Of a DNA stretch of 64,000 nucleotides, positions 12,057 to 23,115 are shown piece by piece. The notes below the pieces were generated by a model. It did no database searches. It was not told the origin of the DNA and saw only the letters and a program-made list of their open reading frames with translations. Both the position numbers and the translations under genes were made by a program. How positions within the stretch are numbered: the first letter of the stretch is position 1; every line of letters starts with the position of its first letter. Origin of the DNA: Cephalotus follicularis (Eukaryota; Streptophyta; Magnoliopsida; Oxalidales; Cephalotaceae); the NCBI GenBank assembly GCA_001972305.1, contig BDDD01001378.1, positions 105,589 through 169,588 on the forward strand, read 5' to 3'.

Positions 12057-13394
12057 TACTTGTCACACCCCGCCCTTCGATTCCGTTAGGCACAAGCATA
12101 TATGGTAATATCAGAAATAAATATAATATTCCAGAGTTCAATTCAACAATTCATATAAAAGTGGAAGCATTCAGTAAACCGGAATATAAAATACAAGTCA
12201 TCCGCACGTAGCCCATACTATGTGCAGGCACAATCCAACAATATCCTTATACATAAGGAAGTACAACAACATCACGGGGTATGAACCGTTCATTACAAAT
12301 ACAGTACATAAAATAACAACCTTAAGATAGAAAAGCAACTCTCCAAAGCTTCAGCAGCACCTCCCGTATGACTTCGCTTAATCTGAAATTGTAGGGGTTA
12401 GCCGTTGTCCTCACTTGGCTAAGTAGGAAGATAATGCATGCTAAGGAATATATGAATGCAACATGTATGACATTTTATATTGAAAATAACATAATTAAGT
12501 ATTCCAATATATAAGAAATCATGCCAAGTGGCCATAGACAATACAAATGCAAGAATACCGCACAAGGGTACAATCAATTCATACTGTGGTTTGGGTGTCA
12601 CATGTCGCTAACTCCTAGCATCAACTGTGCACCACCTAACTATCACCCTACACTCCGAAGATGATAGATAAGGTAACATTTACTACCGGCATTAGCGGGC
12701 AGTTTAACAATAAGATCTGCATTGCAGACAGTTTGGGTGTGTACTCTAGCCAACTCCTGGCGCATAGGACCACCTCCGTTAGCCAGTGACATCTGCCATC
12801 ACTCGACTAATCGGCAATAAAATAGACAATCAATTCAATCAATTCAGTTCAATAATAATATTACATATATATATATAATATGCAATATAAAGTTGTTTTC
12901 TTTAGAAACATTTAACAATTCATTGATCGTACATCTCATAAGAGGAAAACGATATCAGTACAGTAGTGGTTCCCAGTTGAGGAACAAAACAGTAGGTACC
13001 TCTCATAGGAGCGGTAGTAAATCATTGGCAATAAGTTTCCATTTTGAAATCCATTAGTAAAGCCCACATCCGTGCTTATAGCACTTAGTTTGGTTTAATC
13101 ATTGAAAATAAGTGGTAATAGTGTTGAAGAACACTTGGACAGTATATACGAATTATGACAGTAGTATATACAGCAAACAGTGAAGCACAATAGCAATTCA
13201 AGACATTCAATGAGGTAATTAGCATACCATAGTCATTCATGTGCAACTCACACAAGGGTTGCATACTTGTTTAGTTTCTGAAATGTAATTGTATATAAGG
13301 TCAGGATTGATTGTTCTAATCATCCATATGGAGGCCAAGTTAATTACATTAAAATTAAGGCCAAAACAGGGCCTATATCAGAATTTTAACCCAG

Positions 13395-13510
13395 GACAGT
13401 CGGCTGTTCTCAAGAACAGTCGGCTGTTTTGATTGAGTAGTCGACCGGTTTCTCTTAACAGTTGATTGGGTAGGTTGAGTAGTCGACTGTCATGAAGAAC
13501 CGTCAACTGC
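13395..13510. repeat. TCGA-core palindrome array B-1
   Basis: Centres 13401, 13421, 13442, 13463, 13484 and 13504; spacings 20, 21, 21, 21 and 20 bp. This is the same phasing as array A-2, although several cores have changed (CGGCTG, TTGATT). Confidence 0.87.
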
Positions 13511-13870
13511 TTTGCCCAGAAAATGCAGGCAGTAGCAGCTTTTATATTTCAATGCCTAATACAAAACCAATCAATGCATGCAATCAAGCAGAAAATAACC
13601 ATACATGATATGCATACTCATATCTTCCAAAATATGTCATTACCCCTACCTCAATTGCTATCCCGAGATCAATTGGGATTGATCTCTCTCTTTGAGTTTC
13701 CAAGCCTTCTCTTCTGTTTTTGCAGGTGCAGGTCTGGAAATCTTGTGTAAGGAATAGAGAGAATGCAAGCCACTCCCCTTGCATGTTATGGCAGGTGGTG
13801 ACACGCATGCCACAATTAGCACACCTGTCATCCCTGTTTCTGCGCATGCCAGATGCCTGTTCTGTACCAT

Positions 13871-13957
13871 TCTAGTCGACTGTCTTTAACAGGCAGTCGA
13901 CTGTCACCCCACGCATCAGGCAGTCGACTGTTACCCTGTGACAGTCGGTTGTCGATG
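13871..13957. repeat. TCGA-core palindrome array B-2
   Basis: Centres 13877, 13898, 13925 and 13946; spacings 21, 27 and 21 bp. Units read AGTCGACTG. Confidence 0.82.
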
Positions 13958-14102
13958 GCTGCTTTTGGTTATTTTAGGTTCATTTGCTCAATTAAATTAA
14001 GAACCACAATCCATAAAATAATTGGACAATTAATCTCAATCAAAATGTATATTTTATTTAAAATTGGAGCAATATACATTAAGTGAAATTGCGGTTATTA
14101 CA

Positions 14103-15091
14103 CCACCTACCTCAAATAGCAATCCCAAAATCAATTGATTGATTCTTCACCTTTAACTCCAACTTCTTCCATTTCCAAACAACTTCCACAATTCCAGCAA
14201 TTCAAGCTATAGATGCATGCTAACAGTAGATACATATAATGAAATCATTACTCAAATCTAGCTGATTAACTAGGGTAACTATAACTGAGCTCAAATCAGT
14301 AACTTACCACTTCAATGGAAGCTTCAATCTCCACTTTGAACACTCCTTGTTCAACATGCAACCAATACAGCCATGGATTCTCTCCTTCGAAGATGTTTTT
14401 AGCTCTCAATTTAACTCTCACAATAGTTGATATAACGACTTCATATCAGTAATTCATCTGATCTTACTAACTCAGACGTTTAACATTTTCTCTCCTTACT
14501 CTCTCCTTCTGTTTTCCTTTCATTCTTTTGTTTTTATTCTGTTTTGCAGGTGGCAGCAGTGGAACACTCCTGCAATACACTACTCTGGCATGCTAACAAC
14601 GGCTGGTGACACGTCTTGACATTGCAGGACACATTTTAGGGCACCTGTCATGCAAAGGAATCATTCCAACGCCACTGCTCTGAGTTAATTGACGCGTAGC
14701 ACCCACCTGGCACCGTGCAAAGCGTCAACGGTATGCTCTTTGGCGTGGACGGTTTGTGCGCTATAATTCAGTTCCTAAACGACACGTGTTGAATACGTGT
14801 TTATGCTCAAAGCGTCGACGGTAATCCCTTGGCGTCGACAGTTAGGTACAAAGTGTCGATAGTTTGGCGTTACGCGTCGTCGGTTTGGCGCCAGAATTCG
14901 TTTTAAAGTTTTATTCACCAACTTTCAATTTAACTCAATTTAACCCTTCTATAAAACACTTAAGTCCTCAATTCAATCCAATAACAACAATTAGCCTAGC
15001 TAAAGGACAATTAAACATGAATTCCAATTCAATGGATATTTTATCCACTAATTGTACAATATACATTGAATTAAAAATTACGGTTATTACA
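14103..15091 (-). repeat. LTR of element C (5' part of its 5' LTR, interrupted by B)
   Basis: On the minus strand it begins TGTAATAACCGTAATTTTT at 15091 and is cut at 14103 by the insertion of B. The remainder of C lies left of the window. The start sequence and the stretch near 14103-14150 resemble the LTRs of A and B, so it is a third member of the same superfamily. Its palindromes are of the GCGTCGACGG type, not CAGTCGACTG. It is inserted in the gag of element D. Confidence 0.85.
14720..14882. repeat. TCGA-core palindrome array C
   Basis: AAGCGTCGACGGT-type units centred at 14726, 14746, 14816, 14836, 14857 and 14878. Local spacings are 20, then 20, 21 and 21 bp, with one 70-bp gap. Confidence 0.82.
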
Positions 15092-15295
15092 AGGTAATCC
15101 GTTAAAGTGCGAGGGAATGCTAATAAATTGGGATTCCAACTCAAAATTGTTCCCTTGAGGGGCAGGCAACAGGATAGATGATGGTTGCGCTGTTCTCACA
15201 TGATAGAATCTATCGCACAGAGTTTTGATGGGTCGTTCGTCTGCCATTGGTGCTTGTTGATTAATTCGTTCTAAGCGATTGTTTGGACCACGCAC
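15092..15295 (-). pseudogene. Element D gag N-terminus (Athila/Tat-like gypsy), cut by C
   Basis: The minus-strand frame from 15295 shows a typical Athila/Tat-type gag start: a proline-rich run, then QGNNFELESQFISI and HFNGLP. In known members this is followed by an EDP motif, but here the LTR of C begins instead. The match is to a remembered family pattern, not a search. The rest of gag and pol would lie left of the window, beyond the A-B-C nest. Confidence 0.72.
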
Positions 15296-15623
15296 CCACT
15301 CGTCATAAACTAAGAAAACCTACTAACTAATGCAGTCTTAACCTAAAGCTAAAAACGCAAGGTTAAAGCAGCTTTTTTTTTTAATTAAAGTTTATGCAAG
15401 ACCTAAATTAAACTAAGACTATTAAAACTTACGCAGAAATCAAAATTAGCGAAATCAAGGTTTGTTAAAAGCTTAAGATGTGGAAATTTGTCTAAAGCTT
15501 ATGAACGAACCATAATTAAACTCCACTAGAAAATTGTTAGACAAACACAAAAACAGGAATATAAAAACACAAATAAATACTACGAATCAGTAGAACAAAT
15601 TAATATTAATTTAAAACTTATTT
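15296..15623 (-). other. Element D leader
   Basis: Untranslated leader between the primer-binding site and the gag start of D, about 330 bp and A-rich on the plus strand. No other feature seen. Confidence 0.55.
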
Positions 15624-15640
15624 ACCCGACAACGACGCCA
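15624..15640 (-). other. Primer-binding site of element D (tRNA-Asp-like)
   Basis: The minus strand reads TGGCGTCGTTGTCGGGT. This resembles the tRNA-Asp-type site (TGGCGCCGTTGCCGGGGA) used by many Athila/Tat-type elements. It differs from the Met-type site of A, B and G. Confidence 0.7.
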
Positions 15641-15950
15641 AAAACTTGTTCACGTATTTTGAATGTTTTAAAATATATTCCGCAAGTGCACGGTTGTGCA
15701 GTAACGGGTCGAACGCTAGCAAATAAGCTAAACTAGTTATAATCTATTCAACCTAGGTGAAGTACGCAAAATTGGAGGAATATTAAACTGACAAAAATAA
15801 CACATGCAAAAATTATCAAAGCAGAAAATAAAGTTGAATAAAATATGCAAGATAAAATCGGTTTTAGGGTATAGAAACTCACCATAGATTATATTGAATA
15901 ACTCACTTACTTAATTGATCAGTCCTTGGTAACCAACGACAGCCAGGTTG

Positions 15951-16092
15951 ATACGGAGTGCGACTGTGATGACAAATCGTATGAGTAGTCATGCTACGTC
16001 TATACGGAGTGTGGAAGCGGTGACAAATAGTATGAGTAGACATGCTATGTCTATATGGAGTGTGTTCGGCGTGACAAACTATATGAGTAGAC
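15951..16092 (+). repeat. 51-bp minisatellite, about 2.8 copies
   Basis: Units start at 15951, 16002 and 16053 with ATACGGAGTG or ATATGGAGTG and share ATGAGTAG(A/T)C. The period is exactly 51 bp, so a 17-codon repeat stays open in one frame. That open frame is probably incidental. Confidence 0.88.
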
Positions 16093-16321
16093 TCATTGAT
16101 TGCATTGAAAACTATTCATTCTGCAAAATTCTTTTTCACCAACAAAGTGTTTGTGGATTTTAATTAGACAGACAAAGTGTGTGTGAAGGCAGAAAATTGA
16201 AGAACAAATCAAAACTTCAAGAATTTTATTAATGGACTTGAATCAATAAAAACTAGGCTTTGTTCTAACCCTTAAAACCTTAAGAGTTTAGCTACAAACA
16301 TTGTAATAAAGAATAAAAATT

Positions 16322-16345
16322 GAAGAAGAAGAAGAAGAAGAAGAA
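16322..16345 (+). repeat. (GAA)n microsatellite
   Basis: Eight GAA units inside the LTR of element D. Confidence 0.9.
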
Positions 16346-16497
16346 AGGTGGCTACAAAGCTTGTCACTAGGTTGTACCCATTGTTATGGTCGGCCTTGTA
16401 GTGTATTTATACTTACAAAACTGCTAAAAACATAAAGAAAATAACCTGGTGACAAAATTGGCAAAAATCTAAAACTTTCCATATTCTACTGCTAGTC

Positions 16498-16835
16498 GTA
16501 AGTGTCGACGCTTTCGTCTTGGACGTCGACAATTTTTGCTTTGAGTTGACGCTTTGATGTTGTAACGTGAACATGTACCGTGCTTTAGGTGTTGAGCGTC
16601 GACGGATTGAGTCTGAGCATCGACGATTTAGTAATGAAGGTTTTAGGCATTACTCAAAGTCTCTAAGCGTTAACAGTAAACTAAAGGCGTCGGCCCTTTA
16701 TACCTGAGCGTCAACACTCATGAACAAGGCGTCAACGCTTAAGACTCTTAATTCAATTTTATACTTTCTATTACAAAGCGCTGCAATTCTGCTTGCATGT
16801 AAGCATCGACGCTTATCCTCTAGGCGTCGACGCTT
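16498..16835. repeat. TCGA-core palindrome array D
   Basis: AAGCGTCGACGCTT-type units centred at 16506, 16527, 16547, 16600, 16621, 16691, 16712, 16733, 16807 and 16828. Within each sub-cluster the spacing is 20-21 bp. Confidence 0.87.
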
Positions 16836-17060
16836 TGACCTGTTTTCTGCAGAAAATTGTCAATCTTCAAACTTTAATCTTTTTATTTTCAATTCCCGCC
16901 AATTTGAATAGTATTTTTGCACTTTAATCTTCTTGGCCGTGTGCCTGAAAATCAACACAACACAACCAAAGTAGTTTATTCCAAGCATAAAAATATCACA
17001 AATAAATCATTAAAAACAATACATTTTTATGCTAAATAAAAGGTAAGAGTCTTACTTCAT

Positions 17061-17270
17061 TTATGAAGTATGTATTGTGTTGTTCGCTAACTGCACCAAG
17101 AAGTTACGATAGACCAAACAACATTGAACTTCAATGATACCTAATGAAACTACCGCCTTATGCCTATATGTTTGATGAAGCCACGGACAATATGGATTTG
17201 TTGAGCAGGTGGAAGACTAAGAGTTTATAATGTGCCATTCATTCTGCCATGTCCCGTGATTTGCTAAAAG
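17061..17270. other. Unassigned flank right of element D
   Basis: About 210 bp between the LTR of D and the tandem non-coding units. I see no convincing gene. A short plus-strand stretch near 17160-17230 is faintly gag-like but has a stop and no clear motif. Confidence 0.4.
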
Positions 17271-19093
17271 ATGACCCGATCCTAGACCACATGAGAAATT
17301 GTCTACTTTGGGTTTACGAGGTGGCCCCTGTATACACGTAGCACCTTGTCTCACACGGTTTTGTCCTCATTGATGGATTTGGTGAGACTTCCCAAGATGT
17401 CACCCATTCTGGTACTACTGTCACCCAAGCATGCTTAACCTTAAAGTTTTTCCAAACTCTTAAGCCAATATACCAAAAGGCGCCTCATGTGATTAGGTTC
17501 AAGGTTATTTCACATATAACTCAGTCATTTTCTCCCCTTTTTTGGTAGATCCGGTTCAAACCTGTCACAAGGGTAACTCCATCTTATTAATAGCCCTTTC
17601 CTCTGCCCACTCATCAAATACCGAGCAGGGTGTCACAGGTCTACCAGTTTTGTAACACCCCCGATGGTGGGAGCCCTTACAGGTCATAATACCAAACTGA
17701 AACATAACGGAAATCTAAACAAAAGACTGATACGAAACGGATGTGGTGGTCTGGAAGCATATCTTATAATAGTCTGATATAAAACAGAGTCTGAAAATTT
17801 TAACCAATCATAAATAAAAACAAATCATAATCCGACATCCAAATACTGTTTAAGATGAAACCATAACCGAAACAAACAAAAATCTGAAAATGTTTTTACT
17901 GAAAACTAATCTGATCCTACTGAAAAACACAAGAACCAACTCTTGGCTGATCCTCTGACAAGTGGGTAACTCTCATCACACGTTTCCCCCATCCTTCTGA
18001 AAACCTGCCGCATGGAAACAAAAACGCGGCTGAGCAAACCTCGATACGGATAAGGAATTAAAACAATGAACGGTAACAAAATATTTTGAACTTAAAACAT
18101 AGTAAATATTCTTTAAAATGTAAAGCAGAATATTTAAAAGCGAGCAGTTGTAAAATCATCATAACGTTACGGAAACATAACATCATAATTCAAAACATTA
18201 TCTGATTTCATAATTCCATAACAGAGAATCTTCTGACATACATACATATATAGGTGCAAGGGGTTCGCGAGGCCCACATGCTCTGACGGAAAAGTCGTGT
18301 ACGTACGGTACTATACAAACAATCCCAAATACTGAATTTCTGAATTTCTGAATTCTGACAATAACTAGAGTATACTCATACGCCTCAAAAGGATCCATAT
18401 CCTACCCTCAGGATACATATTTAAAAGAGACGTTGTAGACCAATTACACCGCCACGGTAGGTGTCATATCCTCCGTGCCAAAGGACATGCCTATGATACC
18501 TCATAGGTAGGGTTTTTCTCTGTATGTTATTATGCTAAAACTTTGTTTTATTCTAAAACAATTCTAAAATGTACTTATGTAATCTGTCTCCAGACATATC
18601 TGAAATTATTTAAAAAGGATCATACTTCCATATCAAAATTCGATCTTAAAATCAAAATCTGATCTGTATCTGAAGTTTGACATACTTCCTAAAGTGGAAG
18701 CCATGTCTAAAACAAATATCATACTTTCGATAACAGAAAATATTCTTATTAATAATCAATACCCGAAGTAACAATGTTAAAATCCATTTCAGTAAGATTA
18801 TAATCATAATGAGAATATCCGTAACAAAATACGAGTTTCATTTCAAATAAAACCAGGAACATAAATCCGTTCAATAAAACGTCCAAAATCATCAATTAAC
18901 GAAAGTTTAATCGAATGAGTACCAAAGAACGAAGAATTCGTACCTTAGCAGGTCAAAAATCTAAACAAACTAGAATACCGGACAAAAGCACCCTAGAAGT
19001 GTCCTAAACTCTTCCACAAATGATATTAAGACCTAAACATACGAGTCCAAACATCACATAACATAAAAAGATCAAAACATCAAAACTGCCATA

Positions 19094-19225
19094 AAGCGTC
19101 GACAGTTTTTTCTTAGGCGTCGACGGTTTAGTTGCACAAAAGGACAAAGCGTCGAGCCAAGAGTCGACTGACCAAACCACAAAACAACACAAAGCGGCGA
19201 CGCTCAAATACTAAGCGTCGACGGT
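19094..19225. repeat. TCGA-core palindrome array E-1
   Basis: Centres 19100, 19121, 19153, 19165, 19198 and 19219; spacings 21, 32, 12, 33 and 21 bp. These are all close to whole numbers of helical turns. Units read AAAGCGTCGACAGTT and similar. Confidence 0.82.
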
Positions 19226-19973
19226 TTGCGTCAGACACAGAATAACAATGCAGAAAACAATTTCGATTTCATGAACAAATCCGATTTTTGATAAACACAA
19301 TGCATAATTAACAACATGTAGGTTCAATTTACATGTTATATTAATTCAAAAACGCCAGAATAATTCTATGATTTCATGCAAAGTATAAAATACGTTTTGA
19401 ATTGAAATTTTCGGATATTTAAACAGTTTATGCAAATCAGGAACTATAATCCGATTTTCTTGTTAGCCAGAGTATAAACCAGTAAGATATACCTATCTAT
19501 AGCGTAACTTATTTGATCAAATCATCAGTAAAACAAATTATGTGCCTAAATTTCATATATGAACAAATTTCAAACAACAGAAAATCAATTTCAACAGGCC
19601 TCTTAAATCATGCTCACAAACAAATTCTAGCATGTTTCAATACGAATTAATGGGTGGTATAGAAACTACATAATACTAGCTACAATTTTCGTTTAGAAGT
19701 TACCTTCAAAAGACGCCAAAATCAGTGTAGAAAATGGCTTGCAAGGTTGATGCTCGTTTGTAAAAATGCAGAAAGGGTTTATGCTTTAAAAACGATTTTG
19801 TCTGGTTAAATGCGAAAATCCATGTTTTTAATTGACAAAATCAGTATTTTAAGACATTACTATACTAATTAATACGCGTCAAAAACTTAAGGAAATCGGA
19901 TAGCCAGAAAAAGGAAAGAATCCACCCTTCCAAAAACACTGTCACCGTCCAAACTAGTATGGAAAGCTGACTA

Positions 19974-20106
19974 AAGCGTCCACTGTTTACTTAAAGCGTC
20001 GATGGTTAAGCACTTAAATACAAAACGCGTCGATGTCACACGTTTAGGCGTCAACTTGTCACACAGCAGCCAAAGCGTCGGCAGTTCTAATGAGAGCGTC
20101 GGCGCT
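19974..20106. repeat. TCGA-core palindrome array E-2
   Basis: Centres 19980, 20000, 20031, 20052, 20079 and 20100; spacings 20, 31, 21, 27 and 21 bp. Several cores are decayed (GTCCAC, GTCAAC, GTCGGC). Confidence 0.8.
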
Positions 20107-20288
20107 TTGTGCCCAGAAAACAAAAATAGAAGAAATTCAAACCAAAAATCAAAGCGGTCCACAAACCATAGCATAAATCAAAAAGATATAATCCAAATAA
20201 TAAACATATAAACATGTCAACATAGAAACGGGATATTACAAGTTTCCTCTTGGTTGGTCCCCGAACCACATCTGCTAGAAGGGGTGCT

Positions 20289-20300
20289 GCTCTGATACCA
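20289..20300 (-). other. Primer-binding-site copy in the tandem unit
   Basis: GCTCTGATACCA is the exact complement of TGGTATCAGAGC. It supports an LTR-element origin for the non-coding units. Confidence 0.7.
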
Positions 20301-20760
20301 ATCGTAATGACTCGATCATAGACCACACGAGAAATTATCCACTTTGGGTTTAAGAGGTGGCCCCCGTATACACGTGACACTTTGTCACGCACGGTTTTAT
20401 CCTTATTGATTGATTTGGTAAGACTTCCCATTATGTCACCCATCTTGATACTACTCTCAACCAAGCACGCTTAACCTTAGAGTTTTAAACACTCCTCAGC
20501 CAATCCACCTAAAGGCGCTTCATGTGATTAGGTACTAGATCATTTATTATATAGCTGAGTCACATTCTCCCCCTTTTCTGTGAATCCGGTTCATTCCTAT
20601 CACAAGGGCGGCTCCATCTCGTGGATATCCCTTTCCTCCTATGGGCGGCTCTATCTCACGGATAGCCCTCTTCTCTTCCCACTCTTGAATGGGGTGTCAC
20701 AGGCCCATCAGCTTCCACCTGGTTCATCCCTGAACCATAGGGTCCTTCTCTAATACTGAT

Positions 20761-22383
20761 TGTAACACCCTGAACCCGTAGGGGATCCGAGACGCAACCA
20801 AACATTTGTTCGATCACTTAATCCATGAATTAGGTACTAAGTAAGTCAATTTTATTCAGTGGAAAACCATAACAATTTAAAATTTTAACATAACATATGT
20901 GCATATCTATTTAACCACAGTTGAGCATCAATACATATCCTTAGCATTAATACATAACATTATTGCAAACCCACATTATACAGTCTCGAAATCCTTACAA
21001 TTCATTAACATTCAAAACATAGCTCTTATTTCAATACTAAATCATTCATAATATATGTCCCATATTATCTTATACAATACATACAATAAACCATAAAATA
21101 AAACATCCATACAACCACACTCTATGAAACCATGTTGTCACTGATCTCTATGTCCATGTCCACTGCCACTTGCCCCTGAGCCATCCATACCTAAACATAA
21201 TGTAGGTCCCCCATCACGAAGGTTGGGTTAGACATACGGCCAAGTAGGACATAACCCCATGCATGAGGAATGCATGAATAGTTCATAACAGTATATCCAT
21301 GGCATGCATGAACAGCTATCACATTTATAAGCATGTCACGACATGATGCATGGTAACAATTGTGGTTATCGAATCATGTATATAACCGTCTCATACCGGA
21401 ATATACATATTTCGTTAACATAAATATACACTCTTATCCATCAATCTTTCAGACAATAAAAAAGTTAACTATATATACATACTGTCCCATACGAACATTT
21501 ATAAGTGGTTAACCAAGCACACCATCACTCATAAGTCCAACCCGGAACTAGCTCGAGGTTAAGAACAACTAGTTTTCTATCGTTGAGATCTATAGGATCT
21601 CATTTAGAACTAGTTGCCCACCGTAGAGATCGGTGGGAGCTCAACTAGTTACAAATTCATACAAGTCATACTATAACATACCATCCATCATCGTGAGTCT
21701 AGAACCCCCTCGAAGGTGGCACAAGCTTGAAGCCTAGACATCTAGTGCCTACCGTTGATGGGGCACCTATATTGTGGTCAGTAACCACAATTGTTATCAT
21801 GCATCATGTCATGACATGCTTATAACTGTGATAGTTGTTCATGCATGCCATAGATATACTGTTATGAACTATTCATTCATTCCTTATGCACGAGATTATG
21901 TCCTACTTGGCCGTATGGCTAACCCATCCTACGGGATGGGACACCTATATTATGTTCAGGTATGGATGGTTCAGGGGCAAGTGATAGTGGACATGGACAT
22001 AGAGATCAGTGACAGCATGGTTGCATAGAGCATGGTTTTATGAATGTTTTACTTTATGGTTTATTGTATGAATTGTATAAGACAATATGAGACATATATT
22101 ATGAATGATTTAGAATTGAAATAAGAGCTATGTTTTGAATGTTAATGAATTATAAGGATTTTGAGATTGTATATTGTAGGTTTGTAATAATGTCATGCAT
22201 TAATGTTAAGGATATGTATTGATGTTCAAGTGTGGTTGACGCACATATGTTATGTTAAAGTTTTAATTTGTTACAGTTTTTTGCTGCATAGAATTGACTT
22301 ACCTAGTACCTAACTCATGGATTAAGTAACCAAACAAATGTTTGGTGGCGTCTCGGATCTCCCTACGGGTTCAGGGTGTCACA
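20761..22383. repeat. 1.6-kb inverted repeat with LTR-like outer ends
   Basis: The left arm (20761-21372) begins TGTAACACCCTGAACCCGTA. The right arm (21772-22383) is its reverse complement, ending TACGGGTTCAGGGTGTCACA. The arms are about 612 bp and similar along their full length by eye, with many substitutions. A 399-bp non-repeated centre (21373-21771) separates them. The outer ends look like LTR 3' ends facing outward. No target duplication is visible (ACTGAT on the left, ACTTCG on the right). It could be two LTR ends joined head to head or a foldback-type element. No coding frame supports a transposase. Confidence 0.85.
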
Positions 22384-22894
22384 ACTTCGAAGTCGACCTT
22401 TTCTGTAGGAAAACGAGTTCTTGGTGATAGAAGAAGCAAATTGACTATGGCTGTAATACCCCATGTCTCTTCAAGGAGGATCATCTCTGCTTGAGTGAGG
22501 GCTCTATCTCTTTCGTCAAAGCCACCACAGTTGTGGAGATGTATCTCCTGGTTTGTTTGTGTGAGCTATATAGATATGGTCCTGGTTGTTTCCTTTTGAT
22601 TGTTTGAGGAGCCCTCGATTCTTGCCATTATGTGTCCTTCTGGAAGTTTTGTTGCTAGTGTGCCTCTGTGGTGGTTGGCTCAATCTTGGTGCTGGCGTTA
22701 GAGGACTGAGCGGCGCATAGAGCTTCAGACATAACCCTAGCCGGTGACGAGGTTGGGCCTACTTGGTTGAGCTGCTCGGCTTCAGAGCAGACCTGCATTT
22801 TGTTGCAGGGCTTGTGAGGTGCCTTCGTTGTGGAGTCAGATTTGAGTTGTGCAGGCTAATGCATTAGCTCCAGGTTGTGATCCTCTATATTAAT

Positions 22895-23115
22895 TATAGC
22901 AGACCAAACCAGACCAGGGCAGATCAGACCAGACCAGGGCAGAGCAGAGCAGAGTAGGCCAGATCAAACCAGACCTGGTTGAGCATACCTAGTCTAGGAT
23001 GAGCAGACCTGGCTTAGCAGACCTGGGAGCAGACCTGGACTTTGTTGAGCAAACCTGGTTGAGCAGATTTTGGAGCAGCTGGGAGCCAACCAGGAAGTGC
23101 CTAGTTTGAGCAGAC
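22895..23115 (+). repeat. Degenerate CAGACC / GAGCAGACCTGG repeat
   Basis: Many irregular copies of CCAGACCAGGGCAGA and GAGCAGACCTGG without a fixed period. Confidence 0.75.

Larger units (their letters stand above)
1..14102 (-). mobile_element. Element B: Ty3/gypsy retrotransposon, interrupted by A, runs off left edge
   Basis: A minus-strand gypsy element. From right to left it has a 5' LTR (14102-12061), a primer-binding site (12056-12045), gag (12001-10943), protease-RT-RNase H (10942-8900), element A, then integrase (854-1). Its 3' LTR lies outside the window. Apart from element A, gag-pol is one continuous frame broken by five point stop codons and one frameshift. It is far better preserved than A. 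Its LTR resembles A's at both ends and in overall plan, so the two belong to related families. Confidence 0.94.
12061..14102 (-). repeat. 5' LTR of element B
   Basis: On the minus strand it runs TGTAATAACCGC.. to ..GGGGTGTGACA, 2,042 bp. It shares blocks with the LTRs of A (for example the TTAGCCAAGTGAGGACAACGG stretch on the complementary strand near 12400 and the region near 13650) but is clearly diverged. It has two palindrome arrays. The flank at 14103 belongs to the LTR of element C. Confidence 0.93.
15647..17060 (-). repeat. 5' LTR of element D (right boundary uncertain)
   Basis: On the minus strand the LTR ends ..ACGTGAACA just before the primer-binding site. It contains a 51-bp minisatellite (15951-16092), a GAA microsatellite (16322-16345) and a long palindrome array (16498-16835). 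I could not fix the outer end. The sequence character changes between about 17040 and 17100. Confidence 0.6.
17651..20240 (-). mobile_element. Element E: solo LTR, 2,590 bp
   Basis: On the minus strand it runs TGTAATATCCCG.. to ..GGGGGTGTTACA. A perfect 5-bp duplication AGTTT flanks it (17646-17650 and 20241-20245). No internal domain or second LTR is present, so this is a solo LTR left by recombination between two LTRs. Removing it restores one tandem unit. It contains two palindrome arrays. Its family is probably gypsy by end sequence, but with no coding part this is inference. Confidence 0.9.
17271..20760 (-). repeat. Tandem pair of about 450-bp non-coding LTR-element units, split by solo LTR E
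   Basis: Unit 1 is 17271-17650 plus 20246-20300; unit 2 is 20301-20760. Both contain CACTTTGGGTTTA.GAGGTGGCCCC, a CACGCACGGTTTT-like stretch and GCGCTTCATGTGATTAGG, and both end in a phrase like CTCTGATACCAATCGTAA. Unit 1 ends with a perfect complement of the Met-type primer site; unit 2 has a decayed version (CTCTAATACTGAT). The units look like short non-coding LTR-element sequence in tandem. No coding capacity is seen. Confidence 0.75.

Noticed and set aside
17160-17235. Possible gag remnant
   Set aside because: A short stretch with a faint likeness to gypsy gag (a D.ATDNMDLL phrase) but with a stop and no second motif.
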